Origin: Aquilaria yunnanensis
Lineage: Eukaryota > Streptophyta > Magnoliopsida > Malvales > Thymelaeaceae
Direction of reading: 5' to 3'
Assembly: GCA_039654915.1 (NCBI GenBank)
Contig: CM077597.1
Location: 58,866,001-58,930,000, forward strand
DNA length: 64,000 nucleotides
The notes beneath the pieces are model-generated. The model made no database searches. It had not been told where the DNA came from and saw only the letters and a program-made list of their open reading frames with translations. The translations under genes were made by a program, and so were the position numbers. Shown here in pieces: positions 21,076 to 33,389 of the stretch; the stretch's first letter is position 1; every line of letters begins with the position of its first letter.

Positions 21076-24000
21076 CTATTCGGGGTCCTGGACATTCATT
21101 GTATCCTTGGCATCTCCAGCCGCTTCACCTTTGGGGTAGTCTTCCTTGGTCATAACCTTTGGTCTCGACGGTGAAATAGCTGGGAGGTTGAGGTACTCTA
21201 TCTTTGACCACTCCCATGTTGGCACTTTGGGGATGTCCAGGCCTACCAGGAAAGAAAGCTCGAGGTCGGGATACTTGCAAAGGACTTGGTAACAGGCCAA
21301 GCAGAAGCCATCCTAGTAGGAAGACATACACGCCCGATCGGACTTGTGTTTTTCCATGCTCAAGTCCTCCAGTTTGTTTTGAAGTTTAGCAACGTCCCTT
21401 TCCAGCTTCCTCTTCTTCTTCTTCTTCTCCTTCTTCAGAATGTCAACCTCGGCTTAGAGTTCGACGTTAAGAGCAAGGGCCTTCGCAAGTTTTTCGACAT
21501 CTGCCTCATTCTTCTTTTGGTAGGCGTCATTGCCGAAGTCAGTGCGGTGACCTTCGCGCCGAGATCAAACACCTTCAAGGAGAAGTCCTGAATGAGCTCC
21601 CCCTGACTCTTCAAAAATTCCTCCCGAAGATGGGATAGCTCTTCCTTGGCTATCTTATTGAGCTCGCTGTGCTTGACGACTGAACTGGCACAAAATGCCT
21701 TGGCCCTTGCCAAGGACTCTTCCCACCGAGATCAGATTGAAGACTGTTTTGCTGCCAAAACTCTAAAGTATGCACTATACACCAAGAGCTGCAAAAGGGT
21801 AAACTTCTGATAAGGCTCGGAAACAAGTTAAAGCTCAAAAAAAAAAAAAAGGGACAAGAGGTTCAAAGGTCACCTGGGCAGCATGTTCGCTCATCCTCGT
21901 GGCGAAGAGCTCCTCGTTCGGACACTCAGCCGTGAGAGATGGACAGGTGGTGCTTGTTAGCACGCCCTTAGCCATTTCAGGAGCCATTTTCTGGCTATCC
22001 TAAGAGAACAAGTTCATGTCCTCCGCCAATGTCCAGAAAGGCTCCGTCGACACCTTGTCCATCGGGATTTTGGTGTCCTGAAGCACCATTTTCCGAGCAT
22101 GCTCTGCCAACCATTGAGTAGGTGCTTGCTCCTCTGTAAAATCACAATGAAGCTCCATTAACACATTATCCCTTAGCCATTCATCTATAAGATCTAAAAT
22201 GCAAAAAATTCCCAAACTCATAGAAAAATGGCTAAGGGATGAACTTGGTGGAACATCGGCGATATCTCCCTCGGAGTCCCGGACCTCTTACACCTCGAAT
22301 GGGATATGCTTCCCTTTTCTCTTTTGGCTCTCCTCTAGCTCTTCGGCTGAAAGCCTCCCAACCGAGGTCCCAAGGGTCTCCACTGCAGCATCAGAGCTTA
22401 AGTGAGTGGAGCAAACGGTTGGCTCTTGGCTCTAGGGGTGGGTCGGAGTGAACGAAGGGTTGGTCCTGCACCCCCATGTCATCTTCGGGGGGAAGAGGAA
22501 AAGAGTCCTCCTTGGTTTTCTTGGACCTCGGGGCAGAAGATGGTCCCCCGGGCCCTTGCTTCCTCTTCGGAGCAGACTTCTTCTTTTGTTGCTCCCCCTT
22601 CTCGGCTTGACCGAGGAAGAGGCACTTGTAAAAATCAGTGAACTTGTCACCCATCTCTGTAAAAGAAAGAACATCAGTGTAAGTAGAAAAGGAAATATGC
22701 GAAAAAATCTGGAAAAAGACTTACTTTCTACAAGTGCCCCATAGGTGAGTTCCCCTTGAAGGTGCTGTTAGTGTTGTGCCCAAAAAGCCCATCATGAGAT
22801 GATTGCATTTTTGCACATTGAGTCATGATATTTTATTGAGGCATTAATCCAGCAATTATGTTTGTTGTTTTGTTTCTGCGTAACGTAATAAACATAATTG
22901 TAACCCTAGAATAACGATATTCTTAAATGTCCCTAGTCTAGTATTATTGTGGAGGGGGTTGCAATAATACATAATGACTAGCATATGTGGAGACTAATAT
23001 GAGATATGTAGTCTACATATGGGTACAAGTTGGAGAACTTGTGTACTGGACCGACCCACCATGAGAACACTCCATGGATCGTTATATGAGTGTCATAAGT
23101 GATTCTCATAGTGATCATGGTATATGTAGTCCTTCGACCTAAGATCATCAAGGTTCCTTACATGTGAGTCACATACTTTGATACTTTCCTTTGTTGCTCA
23201 TAACTGAGTGAACTTGAAGGAGGTCATTGGGTATGTCACATATCATGCGGACAGATTTGTATGATCAAGATGGGATTTGTCCCTCCTATGTAACGGGAGT
23301 GATATCTTCGGGCCCCCTAATAGAGTGAGTTTTAGAAAATGCATGGCCATGCTCCGATGAGTTGATATACGATATCAATGTCATCAGTTTAAGTTGGTCT
23401 ACTTGGTAATCAAGAAACCAAAGATTGGGCTATACGAGAGGGACACATTCCATGTCTCGTGCTTAGTCTTGATATCTTGGACAAAGGGACAATGGCATAT
23501 ATCGGTGATGATCATAAAGGTTTAGTCGATTCACTGACAATCTTGTCACTTGGGTAGCAATGATGTGTTGCTAGACACCGCTCATTGCTTATGATCATAA
23601 ATGTGATTTATGATCATTGCCAACGTGGTAAGAGCCTATTGGGTCGCACACATAGAGCTATTTGGATCATTAGAGTGCATGGGCTAATTATTTGGGTTAT
23701 GGTTTCACTTTAATTTCGTATTAATAATGGGCCAAGGAGTTGAGCCATTATTAAGCCCGAAATTAAATCCTAATTGGATTAGGGCTTTGAAACCCATTAG
23801 GCTTGGAAGTTGAGTCTCACTATAAATACAACTTTTAAGTGAGAAATTCGCAGGTCTCCTTGCCCTAGCCTCCCAAAAGGACAGCCACACTCTTCTCCTG
23901 CAATTCCTTGAAGGACGCAAGCTAGCACTGCGAGCGCAAGAGAAACACATCTGCCGGGATGTGGTCGAAGCGTGGTGATCTCGAGAGGCTCGTGTGGATA

Positions 24001-24797
24001 CCATAGAGAGCATGAACACTTTAACTGTTCAGGTTTTGTGATTCGAATCTACAGTTGAGTGAGAGATCAAAACCGAAAATTAGGTATGAAATTTTCGAAC
24101 ACCCAGTTTACCCCGTTTCACTTGGATCCTGGAGGGTTTCGGTTAAATTCCGCTGCGCTTTTTGGCTCCCAAAACCCAACAGGTGCATCACCAACCATGC
24201 CTTATTGACATCAAAAAAGGGCTTCGGCAAGTTGTCATCAGTGACATGTTCCTTTATTACCCCCAATTCCTGAAGGACCTCTTCGGTCATTAGGTTCCAT
24301 TTAATGGGAAAGGGATAAGGGGAACGCGGAACGGCCTCGGGATCCAAATCCGCGATAGCCCGAGTACCGCTATCAAATTCATGGAATTTGGCTTCAAGGT
24401 CTGAAGTCAGCCGCTTCCTAGGGTCGACTACGTCTATGTCCAAAGTTGCCTAGGCCCAATTCGTCTACACATGCTGCCACTACTCATCGACCTTCAGGAA
24501 AAAGAATTTCTTCTGCCACCCTCCCTAGCTGTCCTTCGTACCAAACATGAACGTGTACTTCTTGCTCTTAGATCCCCGAGAAAGTAAGAAGTAGAACCCA
24601 CCCTTTGGGATGGGGTGGAGTTTGTAGTGTTCCATGAAGAAGATAAAGTGGGGCGCTATCTTGAAAACCCCACACATGCAGAGGAAGGCGTTGAAGTAAG
24701 AGTAGGAGTTTGGAGGGAGTTGATTCACGGCTATGCCATCGAATCGGCAGAACTCGCGAATCATCTTCAACAAAGGAAACCGAAGTCTAGCCTTCAA
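21076..24797 (-). pseudogene. Antisense Tat gene, copy 1, split by a copia LTR
   Basis: Minus strand; it is antisense to the plus-strand parent element E. Exon 1 runs from 24797 (its beginning is lost at the F LTR) through CRFDGIAVNQLPPNSYSYF, PKGGFYFLLSRGSKSKKY and DIDVVDPRKRLTSDLEAKF. It is interrupted by the solo copia LTR at 22766-24181 and resumes to 22725. Intron 1 (22657-22724, 68 bp) has donor GTAAGT and acceptor ACAG. Exon 2 starts at 22656 with MGDKFTDFYKCLFLGQ. Exon 3 (about 22200-21875) has KVSTEPFWTLAEDMNLFS. Exon 4 starts at about 21793, encodes a coiled coil (LREEFLKSQGELIQDFSLKV) and ends with DGFCLACYQVL and WEWSKIEYLNLPA at 21076. Stops in exons 1, 3 and 4 and a frameshift in exon 4 make it a pseudogene. 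The promoter is gone. Confidence 0.75.
22766..24181 (+). mobile_element. Solo LTR of the copia family (1416 bp)
   Basis: It starts TGTTAGTGTTGTGCCC, ends AAACCCAACA, and is nearly the same as the 5' LTR at 57717-59132. A perfect duplication GGTGC lies at 22761-22765 and 24182-24186. It interrupts exon 1 of antisense gene copy 1; the exon reads on at both sides. CACTATAAATACAAC near 23818-23832 is a likely TATA region of the LTR promoter. The open frame at 24055-24273 is only LTR and flank. Confidence 0.95.
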
Positions 24798-24834
24798 TTG
24801 GGCATGAAAGACGGTAACCTCATCCGAGTTATTT

Positions 24835-27321
24835 TGTTACCACCTCACAAAATGGGAGAATTACGAGTGTGTGATAATGGCCAAAAACTATTATATTCTA
24901 TAATTCTCACCACAGTGATTGAAGTGTGGGGGTAAAAGGAATGATCAACACCTCCTTAAAAGTGTTCCAAATTGGTAACTTGGTCCCCAAGAAAAGCCTT
25001 AAGGATTGCTTGTTTGTCAAGCAACCTATGCACTTTTTTGTAAGGTTTCAGAAATTCAGGTACTCAATTGTAAAACTCTCAAGAAAGAGACTTGGAGAGT
25101 TATGGTAAGGATATGAATGGTATGAAAGTGCTATTGGAGGACCAAATTGCTCATGGAAGACAAGTTTGGACAAAGGAAACACTAAAGGCAATAAGGACCT
25201 AAATGTCCTAGTGTAAACCTTAAGGTGTTCAAGCTTTTGACTTAAGTCTAAGGGTGGAATTGTGGGGTTATCCCACTATGGGGAGGCAGCCAAGACTTGA
25301 TAATTAGTCAAAAATGTTGGGGACATGTGTACCAATGAGTTTAAGACAAAGAAACCATAATTAGTGAGAACGAAAATGACATAGAGCAAGGTTAAACTTG
25401 TTAAGTGCGTTTTGGTGCCCTTAAGCTCATTTAAGGTGATTTAAGTGGCCAAATCACTTATCCCTCTCTCATTTTCGTCCTCCCCCAGCCCAAGAACACA
25501 GTCATACTTCCTCCATAGCCACCACACCTTCAAACTTGCAATTGATTGAAATTGAAGGCAAAAAGAAGCCAATGGAAGCAAACTATAGCTATTTCTTGCA
25601 TAGTTCAAGGATTAAGCTTCAAATTCAGCCTACTCACTTTGGTAAGGGTTCTCTTGCTCTCATGGACTATTTTCTAAAATTTTCAAACATCCATGGAGCT
25701 AGGGCTAAGCTTGGAAGAGAGCGATGTGCTTGATGAACCAAGCTTAGTGAGGGGAGTACACTTATTGAAGGTTTTGTGACCTAGTGTGAAGTGTACAATG
25801 ATGGTAGTAAAGTGAGGGTTTCTAGAGCCCAAAGTTAGTGCTAACTACTTTTAAAATCCTCCTAATGCCAAGCATAGCTTGAGGAGGGCTGCCATACTGA
25901 TTTATTGAATTTTATTGCATGTTTTATGGACTAACCTATGGTATATTGTTACTGCTGCATTTCATGTGTTTGTTGGTTGTGTTTGGCTGCTGCATTTGGT
26001 TGCTATATATTGTATATATGCATTGTGGTTTTTTTGTTTCAGTGTCTTTGGATGCAGGTTTTAATGAGGATCACATTACCTTAAGAAACCAAGTGTTACC
26101 CTTACAAAGTTTCTCAATGAAACTTACTCCCCTCAATTCTGTCATTTCAGGTCCAGCTGAAAGATCACCTTCAAACTAACCTTTTTCGTTTAGGTTTTGA
26201 TCTGAAATTTCAGGTACATGAACTTCCATATGGCTATTTGTGATATGGAAAGTTTGGTTATTTTAGGAGCACATTTGGTATTTTTAATGGTGGTACTTAC
26301 TGTGCTGTGCAGTAGCTGTCCAGCATCCTATTTTTGGAGTCCATTGTGTCTCAGGACCTCCTGTAACCTAGGGTTTGTATTTATCTGAGTTAAGACCATA
26401 TTTTATTGCATGTATGCATGTGCATGTAGTGTATGTAAAATGAGACAAGTATGTGAACATTTGAGTAATGTTTTGGCTATGTAAGTGATGTGGTGCAAAG
26501 CTGCGTAAATGTGAATGATAGGCTGCTTACTTGTAAATTCTATTTTGGCTACACAAAGTTGCTAGATGCAAGAGAATGTAATTAATATGTGTATTGGACA
26601 TGTATGGGATAGCCTTGGAGGGCTTTCCCCTTGAAATGAAGTGTTCGCATGGTTTGCAAAAATTGTATGGGCAAAATGGTCCAAAAGTTGCCAGAATTTC
26701 GACCATGTACCTAAAGTTTAATATCTCCCTGTTTAGAATGAATCTTCATATGAAATTTTGACCACACCTAGAGAACATCAAGAGGTTGAACTGGAATTTT
26801 GAATTTATGGATTTGGATCCTTTTAGCGAACGATATGACGTTGTAAAATTGGCTGATTTACTGTTCATTTGGTCAGAATTTTGTGACCAATTTAAAAAAT
26901 CCGTAACTTGGCCCATAGGTGGGCTATTGATTTGAAAAAAAAATTCCTTGATTTGATCTATGTCTCTACTTCATAATGGAGCAAATAAAATAGGGGGTAT
27001 GAGGTAGAATGATACAGTTTATTAGTGGAAGTTATAGGTGCAGTAGCTGGCCACTAGAACTTAACAAGATTGCCTAATGTCTGGAAGCGAAAACTAAGAC
27101 TTGTGCTAATGTTTTCCTTCTTTGCTGCCATGGTGTGCATGAAATGGGAATATGTGTGTGATGTTTGAACCAATATGCATGTATTTACATAGTGCCCAAG
27201 AGAGCCGCTTGGGTATGCACACTAAGGGTAGTGTTCTAATGGCCAACAGAACATTACCAATCCTGGGAGTTTAAGTGGACAATTTTGGCACCATAACTGG
27301 ACTACCCCAGAGTGGGTAACT
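24835..27321 (+). repeat. 5' LTR of element F (2487 bp)
   Basis: It starts TGTTACCACC and ends GGGTAACT; the last base should be A by comparison with the 3' LTR (GGGTAACA). It is about 94-95 percent alike to the 3' LTR by eye in the first 170 bases. Short open frames, such as 24926-25108 and 25919-26179, recur in the 3' LTR only because the LTRs are repeats; no product is recognised. Confidence 0.9.
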
Positions 27322-27326
27322 GAAGT

Positions 27327-27338
27327 TGATATCAAAGC
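27327..27338 (+). promoter_or_regulatory. Primer binding site of element F
   Basis: TGATATCAAAGC matches the initiator-methionine tRNA site TGGTATCAGAGC at 10 of 12 bases, both differences being G-to-A. It lies 5 bases after the LTR end, as in element B. Confidence 0.8.
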
Positions 27339-28900
27339 ATGGTTTATACATGTACATTGCATATCATTGCATTGCATGCATCTACATGTATGAACTCAGT
27401 TTGGTCAGCTGCTAGTGCCAAGTACCATTGAAATACCTATGACCTTTATATGTGCTCTATGATGGATCATCAATGCTTGAAATAAACATGGTTGTGACAT
27501 GGAGAGGGGAACCACCCCCAAGGCCTCCTACTGATTCTGGGGAACAAAGAAATGAATAGAACAAAAAGAATCAGGGGCAACAGGGGGTACCAAACCCTGA
27601 AGTGCCTCAAGTTTGGTTAGAGCATCAGAGGAACTTAGCTGTAATCAATGAAAACTTAATGAGGTTGATTCAAGCACAACAGCAGGGAGTCCAAGTAGCT
27701 TCGACAGAACCAGTTCAAGATGCAAAGCAGCAATCAGAAGAGGATACTAGGAACAGATCTGAATATGTTCCTTCTGGAAGCTTAAAAGACATAAATGATG
27801 AAACTGTTGAGGAGTAAGATGAAGATAGGAGAAATCCAAGGGGAGGAAGACTAAGGTCTGAGATTGGTCAGGGGTCTAAGACCAATCCCTCAGTCTATCA
27901 CCATTCCTCCACTAGGAATGAGATTAAGGATGGCCATGAGAGAAGATCTAGGAGAAGGCTGAGAGATCCTAGAGAACATCACCATACAGAGGACTCTCAC
28001 AGATTTAGGAGACATAGATCAGAGGATCTAGAAGGCCTAGATAAGGTCAGACTGTTGGAGAGGTTTGAAGGCCTAAGACCAACACAGTTTGATGGAAGGG
28101 CTAGGCTAGAGAGAGCTGAGGAGTGGTTAATCTTCATTGAAAACATGTTTGAGAGGATGCCACTCAGCTCCAGCAAGAAGGTGTCACTGGCTACTTACAA
28201 CTTGGTAGGCAGTGCAGAGATCTCGTGGAGAAGCACGAGAGATAGGTATGCTTTCCAGAAAGGGAGAAGGCCAGGAAGAGATATTGAGATGAGCTAGCTA
28301 GAGTTCACACAGCTATTCCAGGAGCAGTACATCAGTGATGCCATCAAGGATATGAAGCAAGCTGAATTTGATGCTCTAAGGCAGGACAACCTCAGTGTCC
28401 TAGAGTATCAGCACAAATTCAATCAGTTAGTGAGGTATGCTCCTCAGTATCATGGACTGGAGGAATCAAAGGCAAAAAAGATTTGTCAGAGGCCTAAAGT
28501 CAGGCATTAGAAAGGCTGTTAGACCTTTTGGAGCAGTTACATACTATGAAGCAGTGTAGAAAACTCTATTAGTAAAGCAAGAGGAGTATGAGACTAAGTA
28601 CTTTCCCAGTGGACCAGGGGAAAGTAGTCAGGCAGGAGGCAAGCAGAAGAAGACACCACATGGCAAGGGAATTGCCAAGAGTTCCCATTTTGGTGGTGAG
28701 GGCAAGGTTAAGGGGAAGTTCCCTGGCCTAAGGTGCCCTAAGTGTAGGAGGTTTCATGGAAGGAAACCTTCCTACTTTGATACCCAAGCATGTCTAAGAT
28801 GTGGATCCATGGATCATTGGATCAAGCCCTGCCCACAGGCTCAAAGGAGGCTAGAAGACTAAGGTCCAGTAAGGCCAATTAGGGCAGGACCTAGAGGGGG
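27339..28900 (+). pseudogene. gag of element F
   Basis: 27339-27600 is leader with no gene. The frame from 27602 begins VWLEHQRNLAVINENLMRL, has a stop at 27815-27817, then a long arginine-rich stretch and the gag core: LLERFEGLRPTQFDGRARL (about 28052), AEEWLIFIENMFERMP, VSLATYNLVGSAEISW, then after a stop FTQLFQEQYISDAIKDMKQ and LSVLEYQHKFNQLVRYAP. A frameshift lies near 28490. The zinc knuckle CLRCGSMDHWIKPC is near 28795-28836. The order and size are normal for a chromovirus gag; stops and the frameshift inactivate it. Confidence 0.85.
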
Positions 28901-28979
28901 AGCACCTAGGGAAGGACAGCAGAGGCCAGTTACCCCACTGCCTAGGCCTCCAGTACAGAGAGCTGGGAGAGTCTTCCAA

Positions 28980-29375
28980 GTGGAGAGGCCAGAGACATCA
29001 GAGCAGGGAGGAGCACTAAGAGGTAACATTTACCTTAATGGTATGCTTGTTGGTGTTCTGTTTGATATTGATGCATCTGTGTCTATAGTGTCTAGGAAAT
29101 TTTTTAATGCCATGAAATTGCCTACTGAAATCATGCTTAGGATATCCTTAGTGAAAACAGCAGGTAGTCAATGTCTTTTCACTAATGACCTAGCTAAGGA
29201 TTGTGAGCTAGTAGTAGGAAAGACTAAGGTTATGACTAATCTGCTAGTGTTGGACATTCCTAAGTATGATTTAGTGCTGGGTATGAATTGGCTTGCTATG
29301 CATAACATAAGAATTGATTGTGCTAAGAGGGAAATCACATTGCCTGATGGTGAAGTGCATGCATTAGTGAATTAG
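28980..29375 (+). pseudogene. Protease of element F
   Basis: An open frame of 131 codons covers the domain: GNIYLNGMLVGVLFDIDASV, then SIVSRKFFNAMKLP, and the end block YDLVLGMNWLAMHNIRIDC. The family active site is F-D-S-G-A-S; here it reads F-D-I-D-A-S, so the catalytic glycine is replaced. The frame stops at 29373-29375, and RT follows at once in another frame. Confidence 0.8.
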
Positions 29376-30415
29376 TGTATGAAATGCATGGCATGGAGCT
29401 AGAGGTATTAGATGAGATACCTGTGATTTCTAAGCATGATTACTATTATGCATTGAATGAATTGCACTGTGATAAGGAAGTGGACAGAATACCTATAGTG
29501 AGAGATTTTCCAGAAGACTTTCCTAAAGACCTGCCAGGTATTCCTCCAGAAAGGGAGATTGAATTTGAAATCAAGCTGCAACCAGAAGCTAGTCCAATAT
29601 CCATACCTCCTTACAGAATGCCAATCACAGAGATGAATGAGCTCAAGAAACAACTTGATGAACTTCTTGAAAAAGGGTACATAAGGCCAAGTGTTTCACC
29701 ATGGGGAGCTCCTGTTCTCTTTGTGAAAAAGAAGGATGGATCTTTGAGACTATGCATTGACTATAGGAAGCTTAATGCAGTGACTATCAAGAACAAGTAT
29801 CCACTCCCTAGGATTGAGAATCTATTTGATCAACTCAAGGGAGCTAAGATCTTCTCCATGATATATTTGAGATCTAGATACTTCCAATTGAGAGTAAAGG
29901 AAGAAGATATTCCTAAGACTGCATTCAGTACCAGATATGGGCAATATGAGTACACAGTCATGCCATTTGGTTTGACTAATGCCCCAGCTACTTTCATGGA
30001 CCTGATGAACAGGGTGTTCAGACCACATCTGGACAAATTTGTGGTTGTGTTCATTGATGAGATCCTAGTGTATTCCAAGGATGAAAATGAACATGAACAC
30101 CATCTAAAGATTTTCTTAAAGACTCTATTGTAGCATTAGCTTTATGCTAAGTTATCCAAGTGTGAATTCTGGATAAAAGAGGTGTCTTTCTTAGGACACA
30201 TCATAGATGCACAAGGCCTTAAGGCAGACCCTGAAAAGGTCAAGGCAGTGCAAGAATAGGAAAGACCAAAGACTATAAAGGAAATAAGAAGTTTCCTAGG
30301 ATTAGCTGGATACTACAAGTGATTTGTATCAGGTTTTTCCATGATTGCCTCAGTTTTTACTCATCTGACCAAGAAGGGACAAAGGTTTGAATGGATTGAG
30401 AAATGTGAAAAGATA
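29375..30415 (+). pseudogene. RT of element F
   Basis: A 252-codon frame starts at 29375: [60 protein letters not shown], then [34 protein letters not shown] and [14 protein letters not shown] (about 30039-30080). Two catalytic positions have changed: the usual S-K-I-D-L reads SMIYL, and F-I-D-D reads FIDE. After stops at 30131 and 30257 the connection (EIRSFLGLAGYYK, FVSGFSMI, FEWIEKCEK) goes on to about 30415, where it ends in a deletion. Confidence 0.85.
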
Positions 30416-30926
30416 TTAGGAGAGGAAAAGGTTCCTTGTATTAATCCTATGCCTACAAGCAAGGATTACTGTACTTCAAGGACCGAATCTATGTGCCTAA
30501 AAGACCAAGTTAGCGACAAGATACATAGGTCCTTATGAGATCTTGGACAGAGTTGGCAAGGTAACATACAGGTTAGCTCTACCGCCAAGCATGTCAAGTG
30601 TTCATAATGTTTTACACATCAGGATGCTTAAGAAATGTCTATTGGATGCAAAGCATGCTATTGTATTGGAAGACATACAGTTGGAACCTAACTTGACATA
30701 TGAAGAGAAACCTATAGCTATCTTAGCCAAGGATACCAGAAGGTTAATAAACAAACATATTCCCATGGTTAAAGTTCAGTGGTCACACCACTCTCAAAGC
30801 GAAGCAACCTGGGAAACTGAAAAAGACCTTATGGAAAGGGATCCTGAAGAATACCTGAAGCTAAAGGCTATTTTGGAGGACCAAAATTTTTTAGGGGGGG
30901 AGGATTGTTACCACCTCACAAAATAG
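30416..30926 (+). pseudogene. Integrase tail and chromodomain-like end of element F
   Basis: A short piece at about 30462-30498 (LLYFKDRIYVPKR in one frame) matches the segment before the integrase zinc domain. It joins directly to the integrase C-terminal module YIGPYEILDRVGKVTYRLAL at about 30520-30580. An open frame at 30543-30926 continues with PPSMSSVHNVLHIRMLKKCL and ends in a chromodomain-like block, VKVQWSHHSQSEATWETEKD, at about 30770-30830. The RNase H and integrase catalytic core are deleted. The frame reads about 20 bases into the 3' LTR before it stops. Confidence 0.8.
30893..30905 (+). promoter_or_regulatory. Polypurine tract of element F
   Basis: AGGGGGGGAGGA lies directly before the 3' LTR (TGTTACC at 30906), the usual place of the plus-strand primer for reverse transcription. 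Confidence 0.8.
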
Positions 30927-33389
30927 GAGAATTACAAGTGTGTCATAATGGCCAAAAACCATTATATTCTGTAATTCTCACCATAGTGATTGAAGTGTGG
31001 GGGGTAAAAGGTATGATCAACACCTCCTTAAAAGTGTTCCAACTTGGTAACTTGGTCCCCAAGAAAAGCCTTAAGGATTGCTTGTTTGTCAAGCAACCTA
31101 TGGACTCTTTTGTAAGGTTTCAGAAATTCAGGTACTCAATTGCAAAACTCTCAAGAAAGAGACTTGGAGAGTTATGGGAAGGATACGAATGGTATGAAAG
31201 TGCTATTGGAGGACTAAATTACTGATGCAAGACAAGTTTGGACAAAGGAAACACTAAAGGCAATGGGGACCTAAATGTCCTAGTGTAAACCTTAAGGTGT
31301 TCAAGCTTTTGACTTAAGTCTAAGGGTGGAATTATGGGGTTATCCCACCATGGGGGAGGCAGCCAAGACTTGATAATTAGTCAAAAATGTTGGGCACATG
31401 TGTACCAATGATTTTAAGAGAAAGAAACCATATTTACTGAGAAGGAAAATGACATAAAGAAAGGTTAAGCTTGTTAAGTGTGTTTTGGTGCCCTTAAGCT
31501 CATTTAAGGCCATTTAAGTGGCCAAATCACTTATCCCTCTCTCATTTTCATCCTACTCCTACCCAAGAACACAGCCACACTTCCTCCATAGCCACCATAC
31601 CTCCAAGATTGAAATTGAAGGCAAAAGAAAGCAAGAAAGGGCAATTGGAAGCTATGTGGTGCTAAGACTTAAGTGCACCTAGGATGAAGCTCCAATATCA
31701 ACATACCCATCAAGGTAAGGGTTCTCTTGCTCTCATGGACTATTTTTTTCAATTTTCAAACATCCATGGAGCTATGGCTAAGCTTGGAAGAGAGCCATGA
31801 GCTTGATGAACCAAGCTTATTGAGGGGAGTGCACTTATTGAAGGTTTTGTGACCTAGTGTGAAGTGCACAATGATGGCAGTAAAGTGAGGGTTTCTACAG
31901 CCCAAAGTTAGTGCTAACTACTATTAAAATCCTGCTAATACCAAGAATTAGCTTGAGGAGGGCTGCCATATTGATTTTGTTATGTTTATTATGTGTTTTA
32001 CGGACCAATCTATGGTTATTGTTCTTGCTGTGTTTCATGTGTTTGCTGTTTGTGTTTGGCTGCTGCATTTGGTTGCTATATCTTGTATATATGCACTGTA
32101 TTTTTTTGGTTTTGGTGTCTTTGGATGCGGGTTTTAATGAGGATCACATTACCTTAAGAAACCAAGTGTTACCCTTACTAAGTTTCTCAACGAAACTTAC
32201 TCCCCTCAATTCTGTCATTTCAGGTCCAGCTGAAAGATCACCTTCAAACTAACCTTTGTGGTTTGATTTTTTATTGAAATTTCAGGTATATGAACCTCCA
32301 TATGTCTAGTTGTGATCTGCAAATTTTGGTGATTTTAGGAGCACATTTGGTATTTTTAATGGTGGTGCTTATTGTGTTGTGCAGCAGCTGTCCAGCATCC
32401 TGTTTTTGGAGTCCATTGTGTCTCGGGACCTCCTGTAACCTAGGCATATTTAGCTGATTTAAGACCATATTGTAGTGCATGTATGCGTTTACATGTATTG
32501 TATGTAAAATAAGACAATTATGTGAACATTTGAGTAATGTTTTGGCTATGTAAGTGATGTGGTGCAAAGCTGCCTAAGTGTGAATGATGGGCTGCTTACT
32601 TGTAAATTCTGTTTTGGCCACATAAAGTTCTTACAATAAAGGAAATGTAATTCCTATGTGTAATGGACATATATTGGATAGCCTTGGAGGGCTTTCCCCT
32701 TGTGAATGAAGTGTTTGCATGGTTTGGAGAAATTGTATGGGCAAAATGGTCCAAAAGTTGCCAAAATTTGGACTCTGGACATAAAGTTTAATAGCTCCCT
32801 GTGTAGAATGAATTTTGGTATGAAATTTTGAAAACACCTAGAAGACATCTATAGGGTTCATTGGGATTTACAATTTCTTGATTTATAGCCCTGTAACTAA
32901 AGATATGATTTTGTAAAGTTGGCTGAGTTACTGTTCATTTGGTCAGAATTTTGTAACCAACTTAAAAAATCCATAACTTGGTCCATAGGTGGGCTATTGA
33001 TGTAAAAAAAAATTCCTTGGTTTGATCTAAGTCTATACTTGATAATGGATCAAATAAAATAGGGGGTATGTGTCTAGAATGATACAGTTTATTAGTGGAA
33101 GTTACAGATGCAGTAGCTGGTCACTGGAACTTAACAAGATTGCTGAATGTCTGGAAGCCAAAACTAAGACTTGTGCTAGTATTTTCCTTCTTAGCTGCTA
33201 TAGTGTGCATAAATTTAAATATGTGTGTTATGGTTAGACCAATATGCATGTATTTACATAGTGCTCAAGAGGGTCACTTAAGTATGTACAGTAGGGGTGT
33301 TGTTCTGATGACCTATAGGACACACCAAACCTGGGAGTTTAAATGCACGAGTTTGGCACCATAACTAGACTACCCCGGAGTGGGTAACA
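30906..33389 (+). repeat. 3' LTR of element F (2484 bp)
   Basis: It starts TGTTACCACC and ends GTGGGTAACA. It is collinear with 24835-27321, with small indels, for example near 25535-25600 against 31600-31690. The next base begins Tat gag sequence of element C. Confidence 0.92.

Larger units (their letters stand above)
24835..33389 (+). mobile_element. Chromovirus Ty3/gypsy element F, internally deleted
   Basis: It has both LTRs, a primer site, gag, protease, RT, the integrase tail and a chromodomain-like end; most of RNase H and the integrase core are missing. The LTRs are similar but show scattered differences and indels. The flanking 5-mers TATTT (left) and GAGAG (right) do not match, and the two flanks are from different Tat elements, so this is probably a recombinant of two insertions. 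The same family occurs as a solo LTR at 3950-6428 and a fragment at 47184-47779. Confidence 0.88.

Noticed and set aside
31911..32252. 113-codon open frame in the F LTR as a membrane protein gene
   Set aside because: The frame is mostly the LTR segment also seen at 25919-26179; hydrophobicity comes from T-rich DNA.
24835..33389. Dating element F from its LTR divergence
   Set aside because: The flanks show that the two LTRs may come from different insertions, and I can only compare by eye.
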